A DNA stretch of 7,126 nt, taken from contig CAZIAD010000089.1 of assembly GCA_964537555.1 (NCBI GenBank), positions 1 to 7,126 of the forward strand, given 5' to 3'. Shown here in pieces: positions 1-5,807 of the stretch. The notes beneath the pieces are model-generated. The model was given only the letters and a program-made list of their open reading frames with translations. It did not search any database and was not told the origin of the DNA. How positions within the stretch are numbered: the stretch's first letter is position 1; the number at the start of each line of letters is the position of its first letter. The position numbers were made by a program, and so were the translations under genes. The DNA is from CAYRWR01 sp964537555 (lineage in GTDB: Bacteria > Spirochaetota > Brevinematia > Brevinematales > CAYRWR01).

Positions 1-223
1 CCCCCCCCATTACTCACATTCTAACACCCCCACTTAAAAAAGTCTAAAGTCAGTACCAAATAAAAAAAGTTTAAAAAAACTATCTTTGCGGCCTCAGCGC
101 CTTTGCGAGAGTCCCACAGACAAAACCGATCCACAACCAGACAGGGTAATTACCAGCAGCCCCTACTCTAAACCGCCAGGACTTTCCACCTACCTCTCTG
201 TGCCCTTGTGAGAGGCCCAACCC
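1..223. other. Intergenic region with no gene seen
   Basis: No open frame with a plausible start and ribosome binding site is visible in this stretch. It begins with a run of eight C. An A/T-rich section with several A-tracts follows (about 35-80), then a short GC-rich repeat-like element (84-112), listed separately. A 6-bp inverted repeat (CCTCTC at 193-198, GAGAGG at 210-215, 11-nt loop) lies just past the stop of the minus-strand methyltransferase. It could act as a weak transcript end, but no T-run follows it. The gene to the left is outside the window. Confidence 0.5.
84..112. repeat. CTTTGCG direct-repeat element
   Basis: CTTTGCG occurs at 84-90 and again at 101-107 with GCCTCAGCGC between, followed by AGAG. 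The stretch is GC-rich within an A-tract region and noncoding. Phrases of the type 'CTTTGCGnCTTTGCG-AGAG' recur as dispersed intergenic sequences in several bacterial genomes, as far as I recall. A weak echo (CTCTGTGCCCTTGTGAGAG) lies at 196-214. Whether it is a true dispersed repeat in this genome cannot be told from one window. Confidence 0.35.
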
Positions 224-1435
224 CTAAGCCTGCCTGCTCAATAAAGCCCCGAAAAACAGGTCCCGGCTCTGCCCGGACTGTATACGCAGGAATTCACCTT
301 CTATGATAGGTTCCAGGTCCAGGCTGCCCAGGCGGGTCTGTAGACGGTCCCGGGGATCCAGGAGTTTAAAGTCCGGATGCCTCTCTAAAAACCAGGATAT
401 ATTTTCTTCATTTTCCCGCCTGATAAAACTACAGGTGATATAAATAAGCTCTCCTCCGGGCTGGACCAGGGCAGAGTACTGTTCCAGACACTGCCTCTGG
501 CTGTCTATGATTCCTTCCAGGTCCTGTTCAGAAATACGCCAGCGGTCTTCCGGGTTGCGGCGTAAGACTCCGCTGCCGCTGCAGGGAGCGTCTATCAGCA
601 CAGTATGAAAAGTATGCCCCTCCAGCTCAGGAATGGAGAGCAGGCTCACTCCCACTCCGGCAGTATGGGCCCTGCTGGCAATCTCTTTTAGCTTGTATTC
701 CCGGATATCGGTGGCGGTGATGCGGGTAGAGGGCTGCAGGGAACCCAGGGTGAGGGTCTTGCCCCCCCCTCCGGCACAGGCATCCAGCAGAGAGGGGCTG
801 CGGGGATCTGCCAGGAGGCATACCAGCTGGCTGGATTCATCCTGGAGTTCAAAACAGCCGAATTTGTAGAGATTGGTGGCTGACAGGGACTGTTCCTGCT
901 GAGATACCTCCAGGCCCCAGGGGGAGTAGGCCAGGGGCAGGGCGGTGATGCCGTCCCTGTCTAGTTTTTTGATCACCGTCTCGCGATCCATTTTGAGAGG
1001 ATTGACCCTGAGGGTGGTAGGAGCCCTCCCGTTCATCCAGTGCAGCATAGATTCAGCCTGATCCCTGTAACTGAGGCGCGCCTCAGAAACGAGCCAGTCC
1101 GGGTAATTCAGGCTGATCCTGAGTGCTTCATCTCCGTCCAGGCCCTCCAGTGACTGCCGGGCCGCATTCAGCCAATCGGGGAGTTCATCTCCATACAGAA
1201 AATGGGTGGCCTCTGCCCTACGCTCCGGGGTATCCCGGCATAAGACATGGATAGTGAGGCGATGACGGATATAGTAATAAAAGCGATCCCTGAGCCAGGG
1301 CCGGTCCCGGCTACCGGTACGTTCCTCCCGGAACAGTTGGCTCAACAGCCGGTCCGCCTTGGGGAGTTCTGACTCGAAGCTGTTTATGAGACGGCTGAGC
1401 CGCTCCAGTAGATAGGGGTTTAAACTATGGGACAT
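224..1435 (-). CDS. RsmB/NOP-family rRNA (cytosine-C5)-methyltransferase
   Basis: Predicted SAM-dependent cytosine-C5 methyltransferase acting on rRNA in the cytoplasm. The 403 residues are close to the usual RsmB length (about 430). Residues 25-60 resemble a reduced NusB-like RNA-binding segment (KADRLLSQLF, then DR..LRDRFYYYIRHR). RVNP at 143-146 and LQDESSQLV at 197-205 are typical of the family. SAM motif I is DACAGGGGKT (218-227), a variant of the common DxCAAPGGKT, and D243 fits motif II. Both family cysteines are present: C285 in DAPCSGSG (282-289) and C335 in TCS (334-336), the catalytic nucleophile. The ATG at 1435 has only a weak upstream GGAA (1443-1446) at 7 nt. The gene starts 18 bp after the toxin stop on the same strand, so it may be cotranscribed with the TA pair. 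Which cytosine it modifies (967-type or another) cannot be read from the sequence, so no symbol is given. Confidence 0.9.
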   Translation of the reverse strand: MSHSLNPYLLERLSRLINSFESELPKADRLLSQLFREERTGSRDRPWLRDRFYYYIRHRLTIHVLCRDTPERRAEATHFLYGDELPDWLNAARQSLEGLDGDEALRISLNYPDWLVSEARLSYRDQAESMLHWMNGRAPTTLRVNPLKMDRETVIKKLDRDGITALPLAYSPWGLEVSQQEQSLSATNLYKFGCFELQDESSQLVCLLADPRSPSLLDACAGGGGKTLTLGSLQPSTRITATDIREYKLKEIASRAHTAGVGVSLLSIPELEGHTFHTVLIDAPCSGSGVLRRNPEDRWRISEQDLEGIIDSQRQCLEQYSALVQPGGELIYITCSFIRRENEENISWFLERHPDFKLLDPRDRLQTRLGSLDLEPIIEGEFLRIQSGQSRDLFFGALLSRQA

Positions 1436-1453
1436 TGTATTATTCCAATATTG

Positions 1454-1876
1454 TTAATCCATATCATGTAAAAAAACCAGGGTTTCCAGAGCGGTGTAAC
1501 AGGGGATATTTCCCTTGATGAAGTCCTTCTGATTTCTGGTGATAATAAAATCCATGTCGTGATTTCTGGCAGAAACCTCTATTACTGCATCCTCATAATA
1601 TTTGATAGGGGAATAAAGAGCTTCTTTAAGTATATCTTTAGTGGCAGGGAGAGTAGTCATTGTATTTAAGATGGAATCCAGTATCAAAATCCTTTTTTCT
1701 TCCTGATATTGAAATTTTTGTAAAAAATAGGATAAAGTGGTGATCTCGTGAGCACAAACATAGCCATCTAACTGACCCAGAACACAGCTGTTAAAAATCT
1801 GTGCAGCTGATTGATGATCTTCCCTTTTATTGATAAAGTCCAGCAAGATATTAATATCAATCAAGGCTTTTTTCAT
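1454..1876 (-). CDS. PIN-domain ribonuclease toxin (VapC-like, PIN_3 type)
   Basis: Predicted Mg-dependent endoribonuclease toxin of 140 residues, a normal size for a single PIN domain. The N-terminus MKKALIDINILLDF gives D7, N9 and D13. E44 follows in AHEITTLSY, then D96 in YYEDAVIE, and the C-terminal ITRNQKDF (112-119) holds D118. This is the acidic set expected for a PIN nuclease, and the ED-A plus I-TRN-KDF pattern resembles PIN_3-type proteins. The frame stays open to an ATG at 1933, but I chose 1876 because AGGGAG lies 4-5 nt upstream of it and the protein then begins at the canonical strand-1 sequence. It overlaps the antitoxin gene by 20 bp, the usual layout for translationally coupled TA genes. 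The RNA target is unknown. Base composition is visibly more AT-rich than in flanking genes, consistent with horizontal acquisition. Confidence 0.85.
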   Translation of the reverse strand: MKKALIDINILLDFINKREDHQSAAQIFNSCVLGQLDGYVCAHEITTLSYFLQKFQYQEEKRILILDSILNTMTTLPATKDILKEALYSPIKYYEDAVIEVSARNHDMDFIITRNQKDFIKGNIPCYTALETLVFLHDMD

Positions 1877-2099
1877 GAAACTCCCTGTGGACTTTTTTAC
1901 TATCGGGTATAGGCTGGTCTGCAGTGATTCCATATAATGCCATTGTTTTTGATGTTAATTTTTCCTGTACAGGAGATGATTGCAAATTTTTAAAAAACTT
2001 TTCTACTATCTGAGATATGGACTGATGCGTTTTTTTGGAATAGGAATGGGCAAAAGAAATCAATTCCTCATCGATATTCAAGGTGAGTTTTTTACTCAT
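1857..2099 (-). CDS. Ribbon-helix-helix-like antitoxin (DUF6364-like)
   Basis: Predicted 80-residue antitoxin paired with the PIN toxin just downstream. Residues 3-9 (KKLTLNI) form a likely DNA-binding beta strand. DEELISFAHSYSKKTH (10-25) and SISQIVEKFFKNL (27-39) form the two helices, an arrangement seen in the DUF6364 family of PIN-associated proteins. The tail (about 40-80) is polar and probably wraps the toxin. The start at 2099 is supported by AGGAGGA (2103-2109) four bases upstream; an earlier in-frame start at 2132 would place that site inside the gene and leave no good ribosome binding site. As in other RHH antitoxins it probably represses its own promoter together with the toxin; the operator is not proven. 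The family call rests on recall of the motif, not on a search. Confidence 0.8.
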   Translation of the reverse strand: MSKKLTLNIDEELISFAHSYSKKTHQSISQIVEKFFKNLQSSPVQEKLTSKTMALYGITADQPIPDSKKVHREFHEKSLD

Positions 2100-2109
2100 A
2101 TGTCCTCCT

Positions 2110-2145
2110 ACGTAATAGATTAAGATTTTCACACGTAAAAGTCAA
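2110..2145 (-). promoter_or_regulatory. Candidate TA promoter with TTACGT direct repeats
   Basis: On the minus strand TTGACT (2145-2140) is followed after 17 bp by TAATCT (2122-2117), a good -35 with a weak -10. TTACGT occurs twice, at 2138-2133 between the boxes and at 2115-2110 just downstream, 23 bp apart. The second copy is part of the near-palindrome TTACGTAG. Such repeats over a TA promoter would suit autorepression by the antitoxin (inference). The implied transcript start would give a very short leader, which lowers confidence. Confidence 0.4.
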
Positions 2146-2193
2146 GAAAAGATTTATGCAATGCTATAAGATTAAGTACAATATTCTTGCCTT

Positions 2194-2222
2194 TTGCCAT
2201 GATTATTCTTACATTCTAGTAT
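2194..2222 (+). promoter_or_regulatory. Sigma70-type promoter for peroxiredoxin
   Basis: TTGCCA (2194-2199) and TAGTAT (2217-2222) are separated by exactly 17 bp and sit about 25 bp before the peroxiredoxin start. The ribosome binding site AAGGAG (2234-2239) lies between the -10 box and the ATG at 2246. The promoter faces away from the TA pair. No clear operator for an oxidative-stress regulator could be picked out. Confidence 0.6.
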
Positions 2223-2245
2223 AAAAAATTACCAAGGAGTGTAGT

Positions 2246-2701
2246 ATGATTTCAAAAGGAAGCCAGGCACCCGATTTTGTATTAAAAAACCATAACGGAG
2301 AGGAGCTCAGGTTGAGCGATCTCAAAGGCAAGAAAGTATTGTTAAGCTGGCACCCTTTGGCCTATACCGGGGTATGTGCCACACAGATGCAGAACCTCCA
2401 CAAGCTCAAAGATGAACTGGCTGGTCTCAACACTGTCGGTATCGGCATGAGTGTAGATACCCACTTTTCCAAGCATGCCTGGGCTAAAGAGCTGGGAGTA
2501 CTGCCCCTGCACATGCTCTCCGATTTCTGGCCCCATGGTAAGGTAGCCCGGGATTATGGGCTTTTTATCGAAGCTGACGGTATATCAGGACGGGCCAATA
2601 TCCTCATAGACGAACAGGGAAAAGTAGCCTGGGCCAAACAATACGATATACCTGAACATCCTGATTTCGCCGAAGTGATAAAGGCTATCCAAAGCCTGTA
2701 G
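2246..2701 (+). CDS. 1-Cys peroxiredoxin (AhpC/TSA superfamily, AhpE/BCP-like)
   Basis: Predicted thiol peroxidase that reduces hydrogen or organic peroxides, probably cytoplasmic because no signal peptide is seen. The 151-residue thioredoxin fold begins with GSQAPDFVL (5-13). The peroxidatic active site P-x3-T-x2-C is complete: P37, T41 and C44 in PLAYTGVC. R116 in GRANILID is the likely catalytic arginine, and W79 and the SDFWPHG segment (92-98) resemble the AhpE-like and related groups. C44 is the only cysteine, so there is no internal resolving cysteine and an external thiol partner is expected. AAGGAG at 2234-2239, six bases before the ATG, supports the start. The gene appears monocistronic, with its own promoter upstream and a strong hairpin 15 bp after the stop. 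It could also be annotated simply as redoxin-domain protein. The subfamily is less certain than the superfamily. Confidence 0.9.
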   Translation: MISKGSQAPDFVLKNHNGEELRLSDLKGKKVLLSWHPLAYTGVCATQMQNLHKLKDELAGLNTVGIGMSVDTHFSKHAWAKELGVLPLHMLSDFWPHGKVARDYGLFIEADGISGRANILIDEQGKVAWAKQYDIPEHPDFAEVIKAIQSL

Positions 2702-2716
2702 CTTCTCTGTCTCATA

Positions 2717-2753
2717 CACCACTCCGGGGAGATGCAGTCTCTCCGGAGTGGTG
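2717..2753 (+). terminator. Strong hairpin after peroxiredoxin gene
   Basis: Arms at 2717-2732 and 2738-2753 pair over 16 bp, all Watson-Crick except one G-T, around the 5-nt loop TGCAG. The core is CTCCGG/CCGGAG. It starts 15 bp after the stop of the peroxiredoxin gene and precedes the next promoter, so a transcription-ending role is likely. No T-run follows on either strand, so it is not a textbook intrinsic terminator. It could instead stabilise the 3' end of the mRNA. Confidence 0.55.
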
Positions 2754-2830
2754 AACCCTGACTCAGGTCCTATGGTATCATGATAATGCATTAAAGATCA
2801 TAAAAAAAATCACTCTGTCTAAGATTAGTG

Positions 2831-2860
2831 TTGACTAATATAGGGGCATGGGAGTATACT
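2831..2860 (+). promoter_or_regulatory. Near-consensus sigma70 promoter for cytochrome cluster
   Basis: TTGACT (2831-2836) and TATACT (2855-2860) each match consensus at five of six positions and are 18 bp apart. The expected transcript start near 2867 lies before AGGAG (2882-2886) and the ATG at 2894. It is the best promoter in the window, and its position argues against the longer reading frame that would begin at 2828. The perfect palindrome TATCATGATA (2776-2785) lies about 80-90 bp upstream of the predicted start and could be a regulator site. Confidence 0.65.
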
Positions 2861-2893
2861 GAAGCCGTGCTCAACGAATTCAGGAGTGATACA

Positions 2894-3280
2894 ATGTCTC
2901 AGTTCTTCTATTCTATAGCCGTTCCCTTCGCAATATTCACCTACACCCTGTTATTAGCCACGGTGATTCTGGGAATCCTAAAATATAAGCTTCACGTCCG
3001 GATTTCACCCCTGATACATAAGATCACGGCTATACTATGTCTGCTTTTTGCTTCATTTCATGGGGGGCTGCACCTGTACTGGAATAATGGCATCCTTAAT
3101 CTACCCCTGGCTGTAGGCCTGGTGCCCTATGTTCTGGTGGCAGTGAATGTGGTGTTCGCCCTAACCAGATTAGCTATCCAGAAAAAGATGGAGCTGCATA
3201 TGTGGATAGGCATCACTGCCCTGCTCATTGCCAGTGGGCATGCTGTATGGATGCTCGCCATCCGTTATTCATTTAAATGA
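2894..3280 (+). CDS. Small four-helix membrane protein, probable diheme cytochrome b
   Basis: I do not recognise a named family. The 128-residue protein has four predicted membrane helices at about 5-28, 38-61, 69-91 and 101-123. Loops KYKLHVR (30-36) and the one around QKKMELH (96-102) are positively charged and probably cytoplasmic, placing both termini outside. Helix 2 has H42 and H56, and helix 4 has H102 and H116, each pair 14 residues apart. In this topology H42/H102 fall near the inner face and H56/H116 near the outer face, the geometry of two stacked bis-His haems b as in bc1-type cytochrome b. H34 and H60 are additional. The likely role is passing electrons across the inner membrane to the neighbouring lipoprotein cytochromes (inference). 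The start is set by AGGAG (2882-2886), seven bases before the ATG. An upstream GTG at 2828 would put the promoter inside the gene. The next gene follows 23 bp later. A non-haem quinone- or metal-binding protein is an alternative. Confidence 0.75.
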   Translation: MSQFFYSIAVPFAIFTYTLLLATVILGILKYKLHVRISPLIHKITAILCLLFASFHGGLHLYWNNGILNLPLAVGLVPYVLVAVNVVFALTRLAIQKKMELHMWIGITALLIASGHAVWMLAIRYSFK

Positions 3281-3303
3281 TCCTGATCAAAAAGGAGAGA
3301 GAT

Positions 3304-3828
3304 ATGAGAAAAATGACAGTCCTGTTTTTACTAATGATCCTGATGGCATCATGTGGAAAACCGGCTCCCCGTACCCCGATAAGTAGTCCGGATCTGCCAG
3401 CACTGACTGCGGACACCATCAGTGCTGAAGCCTTAAAAAAGCGTATTCTGGATAATGAGAATTATACACTGAGCTATAGTGAGTGGCCCGGCTACCAGGG
3501 CTTGCATGAAGGCTTTTCCGTGCATGGAGCTTATCACAAGCTCTACATCAATAGTACTCTCAAAGCAGCCCTGCCCGTCAAGGATAGTGTGGCACCCGAT
3601 GGCAGTATAATCATCAAAGAGACTTTTAACGACGATAAAGAGATACAGGATGTCTATATCATGGCTAAAATCAAAGGCGTGGACACCGAGCATAAGGACT
3701 GGTACTGGGCTAAGATGAAGCCGGACGGGACAGAGTTTGTAGCTGGAAAGCTGGATATGTGTATCCAATGCCACCTGGGAGCCCAGGATAATGACTACAT
3801 TTTCCTGAAAAAACTGAACGGAGAGTAA
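3304..3828 (+). CDS. Cytochrome P460-family c-type haem lipoprotein, copy 1
   Basis: Predicted membrane-anchored monohaem c-type protein of 174 residues. A signal peptide (1-16) ends in the lipobox M-A-S-C with lipidated C17, followed by a Pro/Ser-rich linker to about residue 45. The folded part shows the pattern I associate with cytochrome P460/c'-beta proteins: GFSVHGAY, GSIIIKE (100-106), DWYWAK (132-137), then C153-I-Q-C156-H157 and NDY (163-165) near the C-terminus. H157 should be the proximal haem ligand. K105 could be the lysine that crosslinks to haem in true P460, but this needs alignment. P460 enzymes oxidise hydroxylamine while c'-beta proteins bind NO, so substrate and activity here are open. 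AAAGGAG (3291-3297), six to seven bases upstream, decides the start; an upstream frame beginning at 3277 lacks it. It is the first of two tandem paralogs and lies between the b-type protein and copy 2. Confidence 0.85.
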   Translation: MRKMTVLFLLMILMASCGKPAPRTPISSPDLPALTADTISAEALKKRILDNENYTLSYSEWPGYQGLHEGFSVHGAYHKLYINSTLKAALPVKDSVAPDGSIIIKETFNDDKEIQDVYIMAKIKGVDTEHKDWYWAKMKPDGTEFVAGKLDMCIQCHLGAQDNDYIFLKKLNGE

Positions 3829-3830
3829 AT

Positions 3831-4349
3831 ATGCTGAAAACAATGGGCTCTCTGCTGCTTTTACTCCTGCTTTTTAACTGCAGTGGTAAAAAAAGCGGAG
3901 ATGTCAGGATGACTTCATTTCCGCCCCAGGCTACTACCAACATCACTGCCTCTATGATCTGGGATCACATCACCAGGACCACGGATTATAAAACTTATCC
4001 CTCCTTTCCGGGAGATGACCAGCTCCGGGAAGGCTTTTCCCTGCACGGGAGTTATATCCGGACCTATATCAATCCGATCCTGTCTGATGCTGTCCGGCAG
4101 CATGCTGAAAAGATCCCCCATGGCTCTATGATCATCAAGGAAAATTATGACAATGATAAAAAGCTGATCGCTGTGACTCTCATGATGAAGGTCTCCAACT
4201 CCTTTCCCAATGGCGGGGACTGGTTCTGGGCTAAATATGAGAAGGACGGGGGCGCGGCAGTATGCGGGCCCATCCAGAGCTGTCTGGCCTGTCATAGCGG
4301 CGCGGCAGATAATGACTACCTGCTGTCCTATCAGTTAAAAAAGAGATAA
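3831..4349 (+). CDS. Cytochrome P460-family c-type haem lipoprotein, copy 2
   Basis: Paralog of the preceding gene, with its ATG two bases after that gene's stop, so the pair is almost certainly cotranscribed and coupled. The 172 residues start with a Leu-rich signal peptide ending L-F-N-C, lipid anchor C17, a relaxed lipobox. Shared landmarks with copy 1 are REGFSLHGSY, GSMIIKE (98-104, K103), DWFWAK (130-135), C151-L-A-C154-H155 and NDY (161-163). The region between the last two landmarks is the most different, and copy 2 has an extra cysteine C145 six residues before the CXXCH that copy 1 lacks. GGAG (3820-3823) inside the end of copy 1 serves as ribosome binding site. Role as for copy 1: periplasmic-side haem c protein binding or transforming a small ligand, or carrying electrons. 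The two copies may form a heterodimer or have diverged in ligand; both are inference. Confidence 0.85.
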   Translation: MLKTMGSLLLLLLLFNCSGKKSGDVRMTSFPPQATTNITASMIWDHITRTTDYKTYPSFPGDDQLREGFSLHGSYIRTYINPILSDAVRQHAEKIPHGSMIIKENYDNDKKLIAVTLMMKVSNSFPNGGDWFWAKYEKDGGAAVCGPIQSCLACHSGAADNDYLLSYQLKKR

Positions 4350-4364
4350 AGGGAGAGGTTTTTC

Positions 4365-5786
4365 ATGAAAAAAGTATCCATCCAGATCAAGATATTATCC
4401 CTGATATTTATCACCCTGCTGCTCACTATCACCGGGGTCATCTATCTGACCTATCATGACCAGAGAGAGGACCTGCTCCAGGAACGGGATAAAAACATTA
4501 ATGTCCTGAGCCGCACACTGAATACCTCCCTGCGCAACATGATGCTGGACGGAGAAGCTCCTATCATGGTCAAGACCATGGAACAGCTCCGTGATCTCCC
4601 GGAGTACAAGCAGATCGCCATATACCGCACAGACGGCAAGCTGGCATTTTCTGACTATATGACCCTGGACAAAGTCAATGCCTATCAGAAGAAGATGAAT
4701 TTTAAGCAGACTCCCCGTATCCAGGATATGCGCAGCATGGATGCACGTATGCATGATATGCAGTACATAGATGAAGCGGTAGCCAAGACCCGGAAAATAC
4801 AGAATTTTTTTAATGATACTAAAGAAAAAGAATACTTCTTTCCCATCACCACTGAAGGGGCCTGCCTGGCCTGTCATGAAAAAGATGCGGGCAATAAGCG
4901 GGGTGTCATACACATCCGGCTGTCTGTAAAAAACATCTATGACACCATTGATGAAAACCGTAAATTTCTGATTATCTTCTTTGCCAGTGTGGGCCTGTTT
5001 ATCCTCATCGTGATCTTCATGATGCTGAGGGGTATGATCATTAAGCCGGTATTGAAAATGGAGGAGACGGTAGGCAAGGTGGGGCAGGGAGATTTTCAGG
5101 CCCGGGTGGATATTCACCGTAATGACGAGATCGGGGAGCTGGGAGACCGTATCGATCAGATGACCCGGGGGCTGGAGGAGAGGTTTAAACTCTCCAAGTA
5201 CGTGTCCAAATCCACGGACAGGCTGGTTAAAGGTGAGATAGATGCCGGTGAAGGCGGGGACAGTAAAGAGATCACTGTCCTGTTTTCAGATGTGCGGGGA
5301 TTCACCTCCTACTCTGAGGCCCATAGCCCCGAAGAGGTGATCACCAATCTCAACCGCCTCCTGGAAGTACAGGCCGAGATCGTACACGCTGAAGGCGGAG
5401 ATGTGGACAAATTTGTGGGTGATGAGCTTATGGCGGTGTTTGATGACCCTCATGCCGCGGTTCGTTCTGCTGTGAAAATGGTAAATGCTGTACTGGAACT
5501 GGATAAGGAGATACAGCAGGGCCTGCGCATCGGGATAGGCCTGAACAGCGGAAAGGTGGTAGCCGGAAACATCGGCTCGGCCAGCCGAAAGGAATATGCT
5601 GTGATAGGGGATACCGTCAATGTAGGTGCCCGCCTGTGCAGTGCGGCCCCACCTTCCACGGTATACATATCCGAAGACACTTATGCCCTGGTCAGAGAGC
5701 TGGTAGATGTGGAACTCATAGAAAACCAGACCGTCAAAGGCAAGCAAAAAGCCCTGAACTTTTACCGGGTGAGATCGGTAAAATAA
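4365..5786 (+). CDS. Membrane adenylate cyclase with periplasmic c-type haem sensor and HAMP
   Basis: Predicted one-component sensor making cAMP from ATP. The order is: TM1 (about 8-29); periplasmic sensor (30-200) with C167-L-A-C170-H171, a covalent haem c site; TM2 (201-221); HAMP linker (222-275); class III cyclase domain (300-470). The catalytic set is complete: metal aspartates D309 (FSDVRGF) and D353 (FVGDE), base-selecting K349 and D416 (VIGDTVN), and N419 and R423 (NVGAR). The Lys/Asp pair indicates ATP rather than GTP. The sensor resembles the haem-c input modules of many deltaproteobacterial kinases and chemoreceptors (IAIYRTDGKLAFSD at 84-97, then ACLACH). The Met/His-rich stretch 122-132 (M122, M125, M129, H130, M132) could supply the sixth haem ligand. 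GGGAGAGG (4351-4358) precedes the ATG, 15 bp after the P460 copy 2 stop, so it is in the same operon. It may report ligand or redox state of that cytochrome system. Confidence 0.9.
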   Translation: MKKVSIQIKILSLIFITLLLTITGVIYLTYHDQREDLLQERDKNINVLSRTLNTSLRNMMLDGEAPIMVKTMEQLRDLPEYKQIAIYRTDGKLAFSDYMTLDKVNAYQKKMNFKQTPRIQDMRSMDARMHDMQYIDEAVAKTRKIQNFFNDTKEKEYFFPITTEGACLACHEKDAGNKRGVIHIRLSVKNIYDTIDENRKFLIIFFASVGLFILIVIFMMLRGMIIKPVLKMEETVGKVGQGDFQARVDIHRNDEIGELGDRIDQMTRGLEERFKLSKYVSKSTDRLVKGEIDAGEGGDSKEITVLFSDVRGFTSYSEAHSPEEVITNLNRLLEVQAEIVHAEGGDVDKFVGDELMAVFDDPHAAVRSAVKMVNAVLELDKEIQQGLRIGIGLNSGKVVAGNIGSASRKEYAVIGDTVNVGARLCSAAPPSTVYISEDTYALVRELVDVELIENQTVKGKQKALNFYRVRSVK

Positions 5787-5807
5787 TCCGGCCTGTTTTC
5801 CTGTTTA

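Noticed and set aside
193..215. Intrinsic terminator after the methyltransferase gene
   Set aside because: The stem is only 6 bp with an 11-nt loop and no T-run follows on the minus strand; kept only as a note in the intergenic entry.
1877..1933. N-terminal extension of the PIN toxin to an ATG at 1933
   Set aside because: The 19 added residues precede the canonical PIN strand and the strong AGGGAG site belongs to the ATG at 1876.
2100..2132. N-terminal extension of the antitoxin to a start at 2132
   Set aside because: It would swallow the AGGAGGA ribosome binding site of the ATG at 2099 and lacks its own.
2828..2893. Upstream extension of the small membrane protein from a GTG at 2828
   Set aside because: It has no ribosome binding site, it would contain the near-consensus promoter 2831-2860, and the added residues precede a well-placed AGGAG and ATG at 2894.
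3277..3303. Upstream start for P460 copy 1 at 3277
   Set aside because: The nine added charged residues would displace the lipoprotein signal peptide, and AAAGGAG serves the ATG at 3304.
4395..5117. 240-codon antisense open frame opposite the cyclase
   Set aside because: The sense strand encodes a clear multi-domain protein; the antisense product is His-rich, has no recognisable domain and has no good start signal.
5286..5747. 153-codon antisense open frame opposite the cyclase catalytic domain
   Set aside because: It mirrors conserved catalytic codons on the other strand, with no domain or start signal of its own.
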